A stretch of 64,000 bases of DNA from Larix kaempferi (lineage: Eukaryota; Streptophyta; Pinopsida; Pinales; Pinaceae): the NCBI GenBank assembly GCA_027924585.1, contig BSBM01000597.1, positions 6,152,501-6,216,500 on the forward strand. Direction: 5' to 3'. The notes beneath the pieces are model-generated. The model saw nothing but the letters and a program-made list of their open reading frames with translations. It did no database searches and was not told the origin of the DNA. This document shows, in pieces, positions 45,649-58,086 of this stretch (positions are counted from its first letter, which is position 1; each line of letters starts with the position of its first letter). The position numbers and the translations under genes were made by a program.

Positions 45649-46479
45649 TGTTAGGATATTCCTATACTCCATCCTAGTCCTAACAACATTCTCCTTCTTT
45701 TTCATTTTTAGACTTTTAGGGTTTGCATGCACTTTTAGGGTTTGTATGCATTATTTAGGGTTTGCATGCATTTGCATCCATCCCAGTCATCAGTCCCAGC
45801 ACCTAGCCCTCAATTAGCTATCCCTCAGAGCTTCTTTCCACTCAATTTTATCCCTCCTAGAGCTTAGTGCGTCCTCCTTTCATCTACTAGTTGAGAAAGG
45901 CGCCCTTCCTTACCTACCATTTAGTTATCTTCAGTTCTTTCCTTGATTTAAGGCTAGACTGACTCTCAACTGACTGTATCACTCTGATGGACCTCTAGTG
46001 AGACTTGACTTCCCATTCTGACTTTAGTTAGCTCCTCATGCACCCTCCACTGAGCCTCCTTCATTTAGTTAGTGTCTCCATGTGCCAGCTACAATCAGTT
46101 ACACCTACCACACTCAGTTAGACTCAGTTTGACTGACAGTTGACAGTTACTTGTGCAATGATGACTCCACCGATGATCAGATAGACTACTAGTTATGCTC
46201 CCATGACACTCCAGTGATCTTTTGATCACTCCATGAAGGATAATTTGAATTTCCACCTTAGGCATTTGAATCCTCATGCATTGTACTACTTATTTGTCCA
46301 TATTGTGATTAATTAATTAGTGTGTGGGAAGTATTTTTGCTTCTATCCGAGTTCTACTCTATTATTATTTTGTCGCTCATTACATTGCATTGACCACTAT
46401 TCTTCTATCTTCCTGCTTAATCATAATTACTCTTGTGAGGTATACATCATCTCTTAGATATGCTATGAGGATTTTCACA
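45649..46479 (+). repeat. Array LTR 3 (831 bp)
   Basis: TGTTAGGATATTCC to ATTTTCACA; next base starts TGGTATCAGACC, a one-base variant of the primer site. Confidence 0.9.
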
Positions 46480-46634
46480 TGGTATCAGACCATGTTGAGA
46501 GTATTGTTTATCTCCATTCCTAAGAGTTTTTTGCAGGTTATTATCAAGATTTCGAGTGCAGCGATTTCTGCATCTTTTGCAGCAGTAGCAGTTGCAGAAT
46601 TTTCTATTGTTTTTGCGGGTCTTCTACAACTTCC

Positions 46635-47867
46635 ATGAATTTCAAAGAAATTCCTCTTTATCTATTCAACTATGTTGAATGGAAACCAAAAATGATAGCA
46701 TATTTGAAGAGACATGATCTCTTTGATTATTGTTTTGAAAGAGAGTTCGAATTCTCTGAAGAAAAGATTGACTAGTTAAATAAATTTGGTAGAGCCATTG
46801 CAGCCATGATGTATGCTATGTCTTGAAGCATGTTATTCTACTCCCTTGATGATGTTGAATCTCCAAAAGAGCTATGGGCTCACTTGGATGAAATATTTGT
46901 CAGACAGAATGAAGGGATTGGTCCAAACCCTTTCGAGAGCAAGCAAAGTGATGCATTCGCCTTCCCTTATGATCTCATTGATCACGAACCAGTATCAAAC
47001 ATATCTCATATTGAATTTGTCCACAAAGAAGAAGAACTTGCAGATTCTACACTCATGCTCCAAATTTCTTCTATTTTGAATTATGTTCCAGCTCACACTC
47101 TAGAAATTGCAGAAGGTCCTAAATCCTCTCTTGCACCAGAGTCTGTTGGTCTGCATCATGATCTATTGAATGTTTCGGAGGTCAAATCAATCATTGGAGG
47201 TAATGGATTCGCTCTCGTTGATCTATCACCTCTTATTTACTATTATATTATCATTATCATTATTCCATGCTTTTAGAAGGTTATTGAAGAATATCGCCAC
47301 TGCCATTCGCTTGGGATAATTTCTCATGCACATCATGGTTTTGATCTCACCTCTTATGGTTCAAACCAGATCTCAAGAAACCATTTCCGTTCTCTTGGGA
47401 TAATTTCTCATGCATTTACTGGTTTTGATCTTAACTCTAATGGTTCAAAGGAGATCTCAAGAAACCATGATTCAAGTCTTGGATCTAATTTGGATTCTAA
47501 CCAATAACTATTTGGGATAATTTCTCACGCATATGATGGTTTTGATCTCACCCCTACTGGTTCAAAGGAGGTCTCAAGAAACCATTTATCAAGTCTTGGA
47601 GCTGATTTGGATTCCAAGCAATCATTATTATTTGATGGTTCTTTTTGGTATAATCTCACCCATGATGGTTTGAAGGAGAAGACAAAAGACTATCTGCACA
47701 TTCATAGATTTGGTCCTACCTCGGCTGATTCGAATCACAGGTTCAAAGATCATCCTCATACTTTTGGATTTGTTCTCATCACATTAAATCTGAAGAGCAA
47801 CTACAAGCACATGCTTTCTGAGCATGATCCACTTCTTCCCAAAAAGAAGATACCCCCATACATATGA
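46635..47867 (+). pseudogene. Gag-like ORF of array unit 3
   Basis: Same protein as the other units, from ATG 46635 (MNFKEIPLYLFNYV). Frame is kept to TGA 47867 but interrupted by TAG 46773, TGA 46824, TAG 47274 and TAA 47505. Two extra codons (I-I-I) appear near 47255. The most nonsense-rich copy whose frame is otherwise maintained. Confidence 0.75.
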
Positions 47868-48051
47868 CCAAGCATCACACCTGCTTGAGCTTGGAGCATT
47901 TATTTTTGTGTGTGCCTTACAATCTATTTTGAGGGGGCATATTTTTCCCATGAGGGTTTCCCCATTTCCTCAGTCTATTGATTGTTATTATTCATTGTAT
48001 TGGGTGACCTTTGGTATCAGTTACCAGGGCCCAATATGGATTAAATGAGTG

Positions 48052-48576
48052 TGTTAGGATATTCCTATACTCCATCCTAGTCCTAACAGCATTCTCCTTC
48101 TTTTGCATTTTCAGACTTTTAGGGTTTGCATCCACTTTTAGGGTTTGCATGCTTTTGCATGTATCCCTGTCATTAGTCCTAGCACCTAGCCCTCAGTTAG
48201 CTATCCCCCAGACCTTCTTTCCACTCAGTTTTATCCCTCCTAGAGCTTAATGCACCCTCCTTTCATCTACCAGTTGAGAAAGGCGCCCTTCCTTACCTAC
48301 CATTCAATTATCTTCAGTTCTTTCCTTGATTTAAGGCTAGACTGACTCTCAACTAACTATATCACTCCGATGGACCTCCAGTGAGACTTGATTTCCCATT
48401 CTGACTCGAGTTAGCTCCTCATGCGCCCTCCACTGAGCCTCCTTCATTCAGTTAGTGTCTCCATGTGCTAGTTACAATCAGTTACACCTACCACTCTTCT
48501 TCTATCTTCGTGCTTAATCATAATTACTCTTGTAAGGTATACATCATATCTTAGATCTGTTGTGAGGATTTTCACA
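48052..48576 (+). repeat. Array LTR 4 (525 bp, internal deletion)
   Basis: Compared with the 801-831 bp copies it lacks about 300 bp. The junction at about 48492 joins CACCTACCAC to TCTTCTTCTATC; both sides of the lost segment carry ACCAC in other copies, which fits deletion between short direct repeats. Confidence 0.9.
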
Positions 48577-48741
48577 TGGTATTAGCAGCATGTTGAGAGT
48601 ACTGTTTATCTCCATTCCTGAGATTTATTTGTAGGTTATTATCAAGATTTCGAGTGTAGCAGTTGCAGTAGTTTCTGGATCTTTTGTAACAGTAGCAGTT
48701 GCAGACTTTTCTATTGTTTTTGCAGGTCTTCTACAGCTTCC

Positions 48742-49968
48742 ATGAATTTCGAAGAAATTCCTCTTTATCTATTCAACTATGTTGAATGGAAACAAAAAAT
48801 GATAGCATATTTGAAGAGACATGATCTCTTTGATTATTGTTTTGAAAGAGATTTCGAATCCTCTAAAGAAAAGATTGACTGGTTAAATAAAGGTGGTAGA
48901 GCCATTGCAGCCATGATGTATGCTATGTCTCGAAGGATGGTATTCTACTCCCTTGATGATGTTGAATCTCCAAAAGAGCTATGGGACCACCTGGATGAAA
49001 GATTTGGCAGACAGAATGAAGGGATTGGTCCAAAATATTTCAAGAGCAAGAAAAGTGATGCATTCACCCTCCTTGATGATCTCATTGATCATGAATCAGC
49101 ATAAAAAATATCTCATATTGAATTTGTCCACAAAGAAGAAGAACTTGCAGATTCTACACTCATGCTCCAAATTTCTTCTATTTCAAATTATGTGCCAGCT
49201 CACACTCTAGAAATTGCAGAATGTCCTAAATCCTCTCTTGCACCAGAGTCTGTTGGTGTGCATCATGATCTATTGAATGTTTTGGAGGTCAAATCAGTCA
49301 TTGGAGGTAATGCATTCACTCTCCTTGATCTATCACCTCTTATTTACTATTATATGATCATTATTCCATGCTTTCAGAAGGTTATTGAAGAATATGACCA
49401 TTTTCATTCGCTTGGGATAATTTCTCATGCACATAATGGTTTTGATCTCACCTCTTATAGTTCAAAGGAGATCTCAAGAAACCATTGCCATTCGCTTGGG
49501 ATAATTTCTCATGCATTTAATGGTTTTGATCTCACCTCTAATGGTTCAAAGGAGATCTCAAGAAACCATGATTCAAGTCTTGGATCTAATTTGGATTCTA
49601 AGCAATCACTACCTGGGATAATGTCTCATGCATATGATGGTTTTGAACTCACCCCTACTGGTTCAAAGGAGGTCTCAAGAAACCATTTATCAAGTCTTGG
49701 AGTAGATTTGGATTCCAAGCAATTATTATTATTTGATGGTTCTTTTTGGCATAATCGCACCCATGATGGTTCGAAGGAGAAGACAAAAGCCTATCTGCAC
49801 ATTCATTGATTTGATCCTACCTCAGCTAATTCGAATCACAGGTTCAAGGATCATCCTCATACTTTTGTATTTGTTCTCATCACATTCAATCTGAAGAGCA
49901 ACTACAAGCACATGCTTTCTGAGCATGATGCACTTCTTCCAAAGAAGAAGATACCTCCAGACATATGA
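48742..49968 (+). pseudogene. Gag-like ORF of array unit 4
   Basis: ATG 48742 (MNFEEIPLYLFNYVEWKQ), frame kept to TGA 49966-49968. Interrupted by TAA 49102-49104 and TGA 49807-49809. The repeats LGIISHAHNGFDLT, LGIISHAFNGFDLT and PGIMSHAYDGFELT are visible. Confidence 0.75.
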
Positions 49969-50153
49969 CCAAGCATCACACTTGCTTAAGTTTGGAGCAT
50001 TTATTTTTTTTGGGTGGCTTATAGTCTATTTTGAGGGGGGGTATTTTTCCCATGAGGTTTTCCCGATTTCCTTAGTTTATTGATTGTTATTATTCATTGT
50101 ATTGGGTGACCTTTGGTCTCAGTTACCAGGGCCCAAGATGGATTAAGGGGGGG

Positions 50154-50974
50154 TTTTAGGATATTCCTATACTCCATCCTAGTCATAACAGCGTTCTCCT
50201 TCTTTTGCATTTTCATACTTTTAGGGTTTGCATGCACTTTTAGGGTTTGCATGCATTATTTAGGGTTTGCATGCATCCCAATCACCAGTCCCAGCACCTA
50301 GCCCTCAGTTAGCTAGCCCCTATAGCTTCTTTCTACTCAGTTTTATCCCTCCTAGAGCTTAGTGTGCCCTTTCTTCATCTACCAGTTGAGAAAGCCGCCC
50401 TTCCTTACCTACCATTCAGTTATCTTCAGTTCTTTCCTTGATTTAAGGCTAGACTGACTCTCAACTGACTGTATCACTCCGATGGACCTCCAGTGAGACT
50501 TGAATTCCCATTATGACTCTAGTTAGCTCCTCATGCGCCCTCCATTAAGCCTCCTTCATTCAGTTAGTGTCTCCATGTGCCAGTTACAATCAGTTACACC
50601 TACCACACTCAGTTAGACTGAGTTTGAATGATGGTTGACAGTTACTTGTGCATTGATCACTCCATCGATGATGAGATAGACTACTAGTTGTGCTCCGATG
50701 ACACTCCAGTGATCTTTTGATCACTCCATGAAGGCTAATTCGAATTGCCACCTTAGGCATTCGAATCCTCATGCATTGTACTACTTATTTGTCCATATTG
50801 TGATTAATTAATTAGTGTGTGTGAATTATTTTTGCTTCTATCTGAGTTCTACTCTATTATTATTCCGCTGCTCATTACACCGCATTGACCACTCTTCTTT
50901 TATCTTCCTGCTTAATCATAATTACTCTTGTGAGGTATACATCATCTCTTAGATCTGCTGTGAGGATTTTCACA
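50154..50974 (+). repeat. Array LTR 5 (821 bp)
   Basis: Start changed to TTTTAGGATATTCC; ends TTTTCACA before TGGTATCAGAGCATG. Confidence 0.9.
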
Positions 50975-51129
50975 TGGTATCAGAGCATGTTGACAGTATT
51001 GTTTATCTCCATTCCTGAGATTTTTTTGTAGGTTATTATAAATATTTCGAGTGCAGAAGTTTCTGCATCTTTTGCAGCAGTAGCAGTTGCAGGCTTTTCT
51101 ATTGTTTTTCCAATTCTTCTACAGCTTCC

Positions 51130-52356
51130 ATGAATTTCAAAGAAATTCCTCTTTATCTATTCAACTATGTTGAATGGAAACCAAAAATGATAGCATATTT
51201 GAAGAGACATGATCTCTTTGATTATTGTTTTGAAAGAGACTTCGAATCCTCTGAAGAAAAGATTGACTGGTTAAATAAAGGTGGCAGAGCCATTGCAGCC
51301 ATGATGTATGCTATGTCTCGAAGCATGGTATTCTACTTCCTTGATGATGTTAAATATCCAAAAGAGTTATGGGACCACTTGGATGAAAGATTTGCCAGAC
51401 AGAATGAAGGGATTGGTCCAAACCCTTTCGGGAGCAAGCAAAGTGATGCATTTGCCGTCCTTGATGATCTCATTGATCATGAACCAGCATCAAACATATC
51501 TCATATTGAAGTTGTCCACAAAGAAGAAGAACTTGCATATTCCACACTCATGCTCCAAATTTCTTCTATTTCGAATTCTGTGCCAGCTCACAATCTAGAA
51601 ATTGTAGAAGGTCCTAAATCCTCTCTTGCACCAGAGTCTGTTGGTCTACATCATGATCTATTGAATGTTTCGAAGGTCGAATCAGTCATTGGAGGTAATG
51701 CATTTACTCTCCTTGATATATCACCTCTTATTTACTATTATATGATCATTATTCCATGCTTTCAAAAGGTTATTGAAGAATATGGCCACTTCCATTTGGT
51801 TGGGATAATTTCTCATGCACATAATGTTTTTGATCTCACCTCTTATGGTTCAAAGGAGATCTCAAGAAACCATTGACATTCACTTGGGATAATTTCTCAT
51901 GCATTTACTAGTTTTGATCTCACCTCTAATTGTTCAAAGGAGATCTCAAGAAACCATGATTCAAGTCTTGGATCTAATTTGGATTCTAAGCAATCACTAC
52001 TTGGGATAGTTTCTCATGCATATGATGGTTTTGACCTCACCCCTGCTGTTTCAAAGGAGGTCTCAAGAAACCATTTATCAAGTCTTGGAGATCATTTGGA
52101 TTCCAAGCAATTATTATTATTTCATGTTTCTTTTTGGCATAATCTCACCCATGATGGTTCGAAGGAGAAGACAAAAGACTATCTGCACATTCATAGATTT
52201 GATCCTACCTCAGCTGATTCAAATCATAGGTTCAAGGATCATCCACATACTTTTGGATTTGTTCGCATCACATTCAATCTGAAGAGTAACTACAAGCACA
52301 TGCTTTCTCAGGATGATGCACTTCTTCCCAAGAAGAAGATACCTCCAGACATATGA
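51130..52356 (+). pseudogene. Gag-like ORF of array unit 5
   Basis: ATG 51130 (MNFKEIPLYLFNYVEWKP) to TGA 52356, 409 codons, with a single stop TGA at 51874-51876 in the repeat region. Together with units 1 and 2 it is one of the least damaged copies. Confidence 0.75.
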
Positions 52357-52540
52357 CCAAGCATCACACCTGCTTGAGTTTGGAGCATTTATTTTTGTGT
52401 GTGCCTTACAGTCTATTTTGAGGGGGGGTATTTTTCCCATGAGGTTTTCCCAATTTCCTTGGTTTATTGATTGTTATTATTCATTGTATTGGGTGAACTT
52501 TGGTCTTAGTTACCAGGGCCCAGGATGGATTAAGGGGGGG

Positions 52541-53341
52541 TGTTAGGATATTCCTATACTCCATCCTAGTCCTAACAGCATTCTCCTTCTTTTTCATTTT
52601 CATACTTTTAGGGTTTGCATGCACATTTAGGGTTTGCATGCATCCCAGTCACAAGTCCCAGCACCTAGCCCTCAGCTAGCTAACCCTCGGAGCTTCTTTC
52701 AACTCAGTTTTATCCCTCCTAGATCTTAGTGCGCCCTCCTTTCATCTACCAGTTGAGAAATGCACCCTTCCTTACGTACCATTCAATTAGCTTCAGTTCT
52801 TTCCTTAATTTAAGGCTAGACTGATTTTCAGCTGACTGTATCACTCCGATAGACCTCCAATGAGACTTGACTGCCCATTATGACTCTAGTTAGCTCCTCA
52901 TGTGCCCTCCACTGAGCCTGCTTCATTCAGTTAGTGTCTCCATGTGCCAGTTACAATCAGTTACACCTATAACACTCAGTTAGACTCAATTTGACTGACG
53001 GTTGACAGTTAATTGTGCATTGATGAGTCCATAGATGATGAGATAGACTACTAGTTGTGCTTCGATGACACTCCAGTGATCTTTTGATCAGTCCATGAAG
53101 GCTAATTTGAATTGCCACATTAGGCATTCAAATCCTCATGCATTGTACTACTTATTTGTCCATATTGTAATTAATTAATTAGTGTGTGTGAAGTATTTTT
53201 TATTCTATTCGAGTTCTACTGTATTATTATTTTGTTGCCCATTACACTGCATTGACCACTCTTCTTCTATCTTCCTGCTTAATCATAATTTCTCTTGTGA
53301 GGTATACATCATCTCTTAGATCTACTGTGAGGATTTTCACA
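52541..53341 (+). repeat. Array LTR 6 (801 bp)
   Basis: TGTTAGGATATTCC to GATTTTCACA; the primer site that follows reads TGGTATCAAAGC. Confidence 0.9.
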
Positions 53342-53496
53342 TGGTATCAAAGCATGTTGAGAGTATTGTTTATCTCCATTCCTGAGAGTTTTTTGCATGT
53401 TATTATCAGGATTTCGAGTGCATCATTTTCTACATATTTTTCAATAGTAGCAGTTGCAGACTTTTCTATTGTTTTTGCAGGTCTTCTAGAGATTCC

Positions 53497-54711
53497 ATGA
53501 ATTTCGAAGAAATTCCTCTTTATCTATTCAACTATGTTGAATGGAAACCAAAAATGATAGAAGAGACATGATCTCTTTTATTATTGTTTTGAAAGAGAAT
53601 TCGAATCCTGTGAAGAAGAGATTGACTGGTTAAATAAAGGTGGCAGAGCCATTACAGCCATGATGTATGCTATGTCTCGAAGCATGGTATTCTACTAACT
53701 TGATGATGTTGAATCTCCAAAAGATCTATGGGACCACCTCGATGAAAGATTTGGCAGACAAAATGAAGGGATTGGTCCAAACCCTTTTGAGAGCAAGCAA
53801 AGTGATTCATTCGCCCTACTTGATGATCTCATTAATCATGAACCAGCATCAAACATATCTCATATTGAAGTTGTCTGCAAAGAACAAGAACTTGCAGATT
53901 CTACACTCATGCTCCAAATTTCTTCTATTTCAAATTTTGTGCTAGCTCACACTCTAGAAATTGCAAAAGGTCCTAAATCCTCTCTTGCACCAGAGTCTGC
54001 TGGTCTGCATCATGATCTATTGAATGTTTCGGAGGTCAAATCAGTCATTGGAGGTAATGCATTCCCTCTCCTTGATCTATCACCTCTTATTTACTATTAT
54101 ATGATCATTATTCCATGCTTTCAGAAGGTTATTGAAGAATATGGCCATTTCCATTCGCTTGGGATAATTTCTCATGCACATCATGGTTTTGATCTCACCT
54201 CTTATGGTTCCAAGGAGATCTCAAGATACCATTGCCATTCGCTTGGGATAATTTCTCATGCATTTACTGGTTTTGATCTCACCTCTAATGGTTCAAAGGA
54301 GATCTCAAGAAACCATGATTCAAGTCTTGGATCTAATTTGGATTCTAAGCAATAACTACTTGGTATAATTTCTCATGCATATGATGGTTTCTCACCCCTA
54401 CTGGTTCAAAGGAGGTCTCAAGAAACCATTTATCAAGTCTTGGAGATGATTTGGATTCCAAGCAATTATTATTATTTGATGGTTCTTTTTGGAATAATCT
54501 CACCCATGATGGTTCGAAGGAGAAGACAAAAGACTATCTACACATTCATAGATTTGACCCTACCTCAGCTGATTCGAATCACAGGTTCAAGGATCATCCT
54601 CATACTTTTGTATTTGTTCTCATCACATTCGATCTGAAGATCAACTACAAGCACATGCTTTCTAAGCATGATGCACTTCTTCCCAAGAAGAAGATACCTC
54701 CAGACATATGA
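53497..54711 (+). pseudogene. Gag-like ORF of array unit 6
   Basis: Most damaged copy: an 8-bp loss near 53560 and a 4-bp loss near 54390 change the frame, and stops occur near 53697 and at 54352-54354. The last 87 codons (54451-54711) are open and match the other units. Confidence 0.75.
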
Positions 54712-54895
54712 CCAAGCATCACACCTGCTTGAGTTTGTAGCATTTATTTTTGTGTATGCGTTACAGTCTATTTTGAGGGGGGGTATTTTTCCCATGATGT
54801 TTTCCCCATTTCCTCGGTTAATTGATTGTTATTATTCATTGTATTGGGTAACCTTTGGTCTCAGTTACCAGAGCCTAGGATGGATTAAGGGGGGG

Positions 54896-55716
54896 TGTTA
54901 GGATATTCCTATACTCCATCCTAGTCCTAACAGCACTCTCCTTCTTTTGCATTCTCATACTTTTAGGGTTTGCATGCACTTTTAGGGTTTGCATGCATTA
55001 TTTAGGGTTTGCATGCATCCCAGTCATCAATCCCAGCACCTAGCCCTCAGTTAGATAGCCCCCAGAGCTTCTTTCCACTTAGTTTTATCCCTCCTAGAGT
55101 TTGGTGCACCCTCCTTTCATCTACCAATTGAGAAAGGCGCCCTTCCTTACCTACCATTCAATTATCTTTAGTTCTTTCCTTGATTTAAGGCTAGACTGAC
55201 TCTCAACTGACTGTATCACTCTGCTGGACCTCCAGTGAGACTTGAATACCCATTCTAACTCCAGTTAGCTCCTCATGCTCCCTCCACTGAGCCTCCTTCA
55301 TTCAGTTAGTGTCTCCATGTGCTAGTTACAATCAGTTACACCTACCACACTTAGTTAGACTCAGTTTGACTAACGGTTGACAGTTACTTGTGCATTGATG
55401 ACTCCACCGATGATGAGATAGACTACTAGTTGTGCTCCGATGACACTCTAGTGATATTTTGATCACTCCATGAAGGATAATTCGAATTGCCATTTTAGGC
55501 ATTCGAATCCTCATGCATTGTACTCCTTATTTGTCCATATTGTGATTAATTAATTAGTGTGTGTGAAGTATTTTTGCTTCTATCCGAGTTCTACTGTATT
55601 ATTATTCTGTTGCTCATTACACTACATTGACCACTCTTATTCTATCTTCCTGCTTAATCATAATTACTCTTGTGAGGTATACATCATCTCTTAGATATGC
55701 TATTTGGATTTTCACA
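54896..55716 (+). repeat. Array LTR 7 (821 bp)
   Basis: TGTTAGGATATTCC to GATTTTCACA, followed not by a primer site but by GGAAC and unrelated DNA. It is therefore the true right end of the array. Confidence 0.93.
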
Positions 55717-55992
55717 GGAACATGCAATATGGAATTAGTCTAACAGGGAGTTTCTGATGCAATGGTTGTATTCTGAAAAAACTAAAAAAAGAATTCTGGA
55801 GCACAAAAATTGTTTTGTCCATAGCAAGAGAAGCTTATCTTGGAATCCAATGAGACCCATGAAATTTTGATGCCATTGAGGAAGGATACATAATTTCCAT
55901 TGAGAGGCGTGGGCTTGTAATGCTCTAGTTTTACAGAAATTTCAAAATAGTGGTTTTTAAGGACTAGTACCCAATGACTTGAGATAGACCTT

Positions 55993-58086
55993 GGGGTGTT
56001 CCCATGAAGATGGGTAACACTTTTTTGCAAGCGGAGGTCATAAGTATGTTAAAAAGAGACCTTGATAGAGATTTATACAAGTCCTCAATCAAGCTTTAAA
56101 AGGCTCTATCGAGGGCTTAAATAAGTGCTTGGTCAAGCTATTTTAAAATGCTCGATCAAGGTTAATAAAACCCTCAACTGAGCTTAGTAGCTCAATCGAG
56201 ACTGTTTTTACCCCTCGATCAAGGTTAATAAAACCATCAATTGAGATCGATAGCTCAATCAATGGTTCTTTTACCCTTTGACCGAGCTTTGAAATCTTGA
56301 TCGAGCCATTGAGTCCGATAAAACATTTAAAACAAAGGGCTAGGAAACATTCCCCCCTTTGCATTTCCAAAGCTCGATTGAGCTTATAGATCAATTGAGA
56401 TTCTCATATAGATCGATTGAGCATATGCAACACTTATAAGTATAAAACAACAATAGACCGCTGCTTATTTCATTGTATTAGTTGCATAGAATCTCGACCA
56501 AAGACTAATAGAGAGGGGTTATAGATATAATAGAAAAGTAATTGGTGTTTATAGATCTGATTGAAATCATGGAAAATATGGACAAGGGTCCTTTGGTTCT
56601 TAATCCTTTCTTGTGATTACGAACCAAAAACTAGAGGACCCGTATCCCCATTTTTTATGATTTAAGTTGCATATTTAACTCCAATTAATCTATGACCCAT
56701 ATCTACATGTATAAAATCTAGAGGAAGTGGCAGTCTTGTTTCCTTTACCTATTTCCTCTTCAAGGTATTTACTAGTACCCATAACTATCATTCTTCTTGT
56801 TGAAATTATGTTTTACTAAATTTGATTCTCTTATAATTCTATGTTTGATTTTAATTTTATTGGAAGATTCAATCCCATGAAAGTTTTAAATATAATAAAT
56901 ATTACAAGAATTATTAATTTACAAGGGCACCCAAATAGTTAATAGTTGGAATATATACCCCATGGGACAAGCTAAGAATACCTACTTCGTACAAATCCAT
57001 TTATCAGGAATTCAACACCAGGGTGAGGATAACCCTCTGACAAGTGAATGGGGTGACACACTTTATCCTATAAAGTTAGAGAAAGGGATTCACTTGGGGG
57101 CCTGGGGTGGTCTTTGTTTTTTGAGTAGTTTCCTTCAAACATGAAGATGATCACCCAAAAAACTTTTAATCAAATTTTTTAGAAGATCGATCAAGATTCA
57201 GTCTACCTACACATAAACCCTCAATCAAGATATTTAAAAATGCTCATAAAAGCTCGATCGAGGGTTTTAAAACCTTGATTCGAGGGATTTAAAAATAGGA
57301 TTTTAGCCCCCATTTCTGCAAATTTAATTTTACTGGCATCTTTTCCAGGCCTAAATCCTGTCCTAGGATGCATCTTAGGTGGCGGAAATCATACTGATGG
57401 ATTCGTTAATCAATCATTTATCCATTGACATATAATCTACGGGTATCTTTATTTCAAATGATAATTATTATTATTTTTTTTCCAAACATAAACTTAAAAA
57501 CCATGTCCACAACTTGAATCAACAACATAAAAAGTACACAAACAATAATTTAAAAAAAAATTATACGCCCCACATCAACGCGTCGTCTTCAAAAAGGTAT
57601 TTTTTGGTTGTTTTTTTTTGTAACCAATAAAAAAAGTTTGTGTACAAACGTGTACAAAATGGGATTAAAATTTTCAATCATCAATTTCAAAAATTAATAA
57701 AAACTATAATTTTCCAAAATAAATTAAAAATAATGTGCGCCCTTGTGCATTTTGTGTAGATTATGTTCATATTTTTTTTTCAGAAATTATGCATTTATCA
57801 CTAAATTATTTTATGTGCACGCAAGCTACTTGTTAACTTTTATTGAAATTTACAAGAACATACATATCATTAAATCCAATTTTGGCATATTAAATAATAT
57901 TATAATTTAAAAATATATAGGTGGAAAGACAACATATTTCCATACAATTTTTGTTTTGGTTGCATATCGGAATTCACAAAGCATATATGAGTTTTGAGAG
58001 CTTTGATTTAATAAATGAGTAAAAAAATCAAATTTTCACCATCACTTTTGGCCAAAAAGTGTTACCCATCTTCATGGATTCACCCC
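55993..58086. mobile_element. 2.1 kb segment with 33-bp terminal inverted repeats
   Basis: Left end 55993-56025 begins GGGGTG and contains ATGAAGATGGGTAACAC; right end 58054-58086 is its reverse complement with three mismatches. No ORF over about 85 codons lies between, so if this is a DNA transposon it is non-autonomous. No clear target duplication longer than TT is visible, so the superfamily is open. Confidence 0.5.
56095..56425. repeat. Cluster of CTCGATCGAG-like words
   Basis: Many variants of CTCGATCAAGG, CTCAATCGAG, CTCGATTGAG and GATCGATTGAG occur at irregular 20-40 bp spacing, often as partial palindromes. A smaller group lies at 57180-57290 in the same inverted-repeat-bounded segment. 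Confidence 0.55.

Larger units (their letters stand above)
31495..55716 (+). mobile_element. Head-to-tail array of a non-autonomous LTR retrotransposon
   Basis: Order: LTR1 31495-32430, internal 1 32431-34005, LTR2 34006-34815, internal 2 34816-45648 (with a 9.25 kb nested gypsy element), LTR3 45649-46479, internal 3 46480-48051, LTR4 48052-48576, internal 4 48577-50153, LTR5 50154-50974, internal 5 50975-52540, LTR6 52541-53341, internal 6 53342-54895, LTR7 54896-55716. Internal regions are 1554-1577 bp (nested insert removed). Each starts with the initiator-Met primer site (TGGTATCAGAGCA or variants) and ends with a GGATTAAGGGGGG purine tract or variants. No protease, integrase or reverse transcriptase is present, so mobility depended on a related copia element. 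It resembles gag-only (TR-GAG type) elements. Confidence 0.93.

Noticed and set aside
48052-48576. LTR4 as the edge of a different, shorter LTR family
   Set aside because: Its ends and all retained sequence match the other LTRs; a single deletion between ACCAC repeats explains the length.
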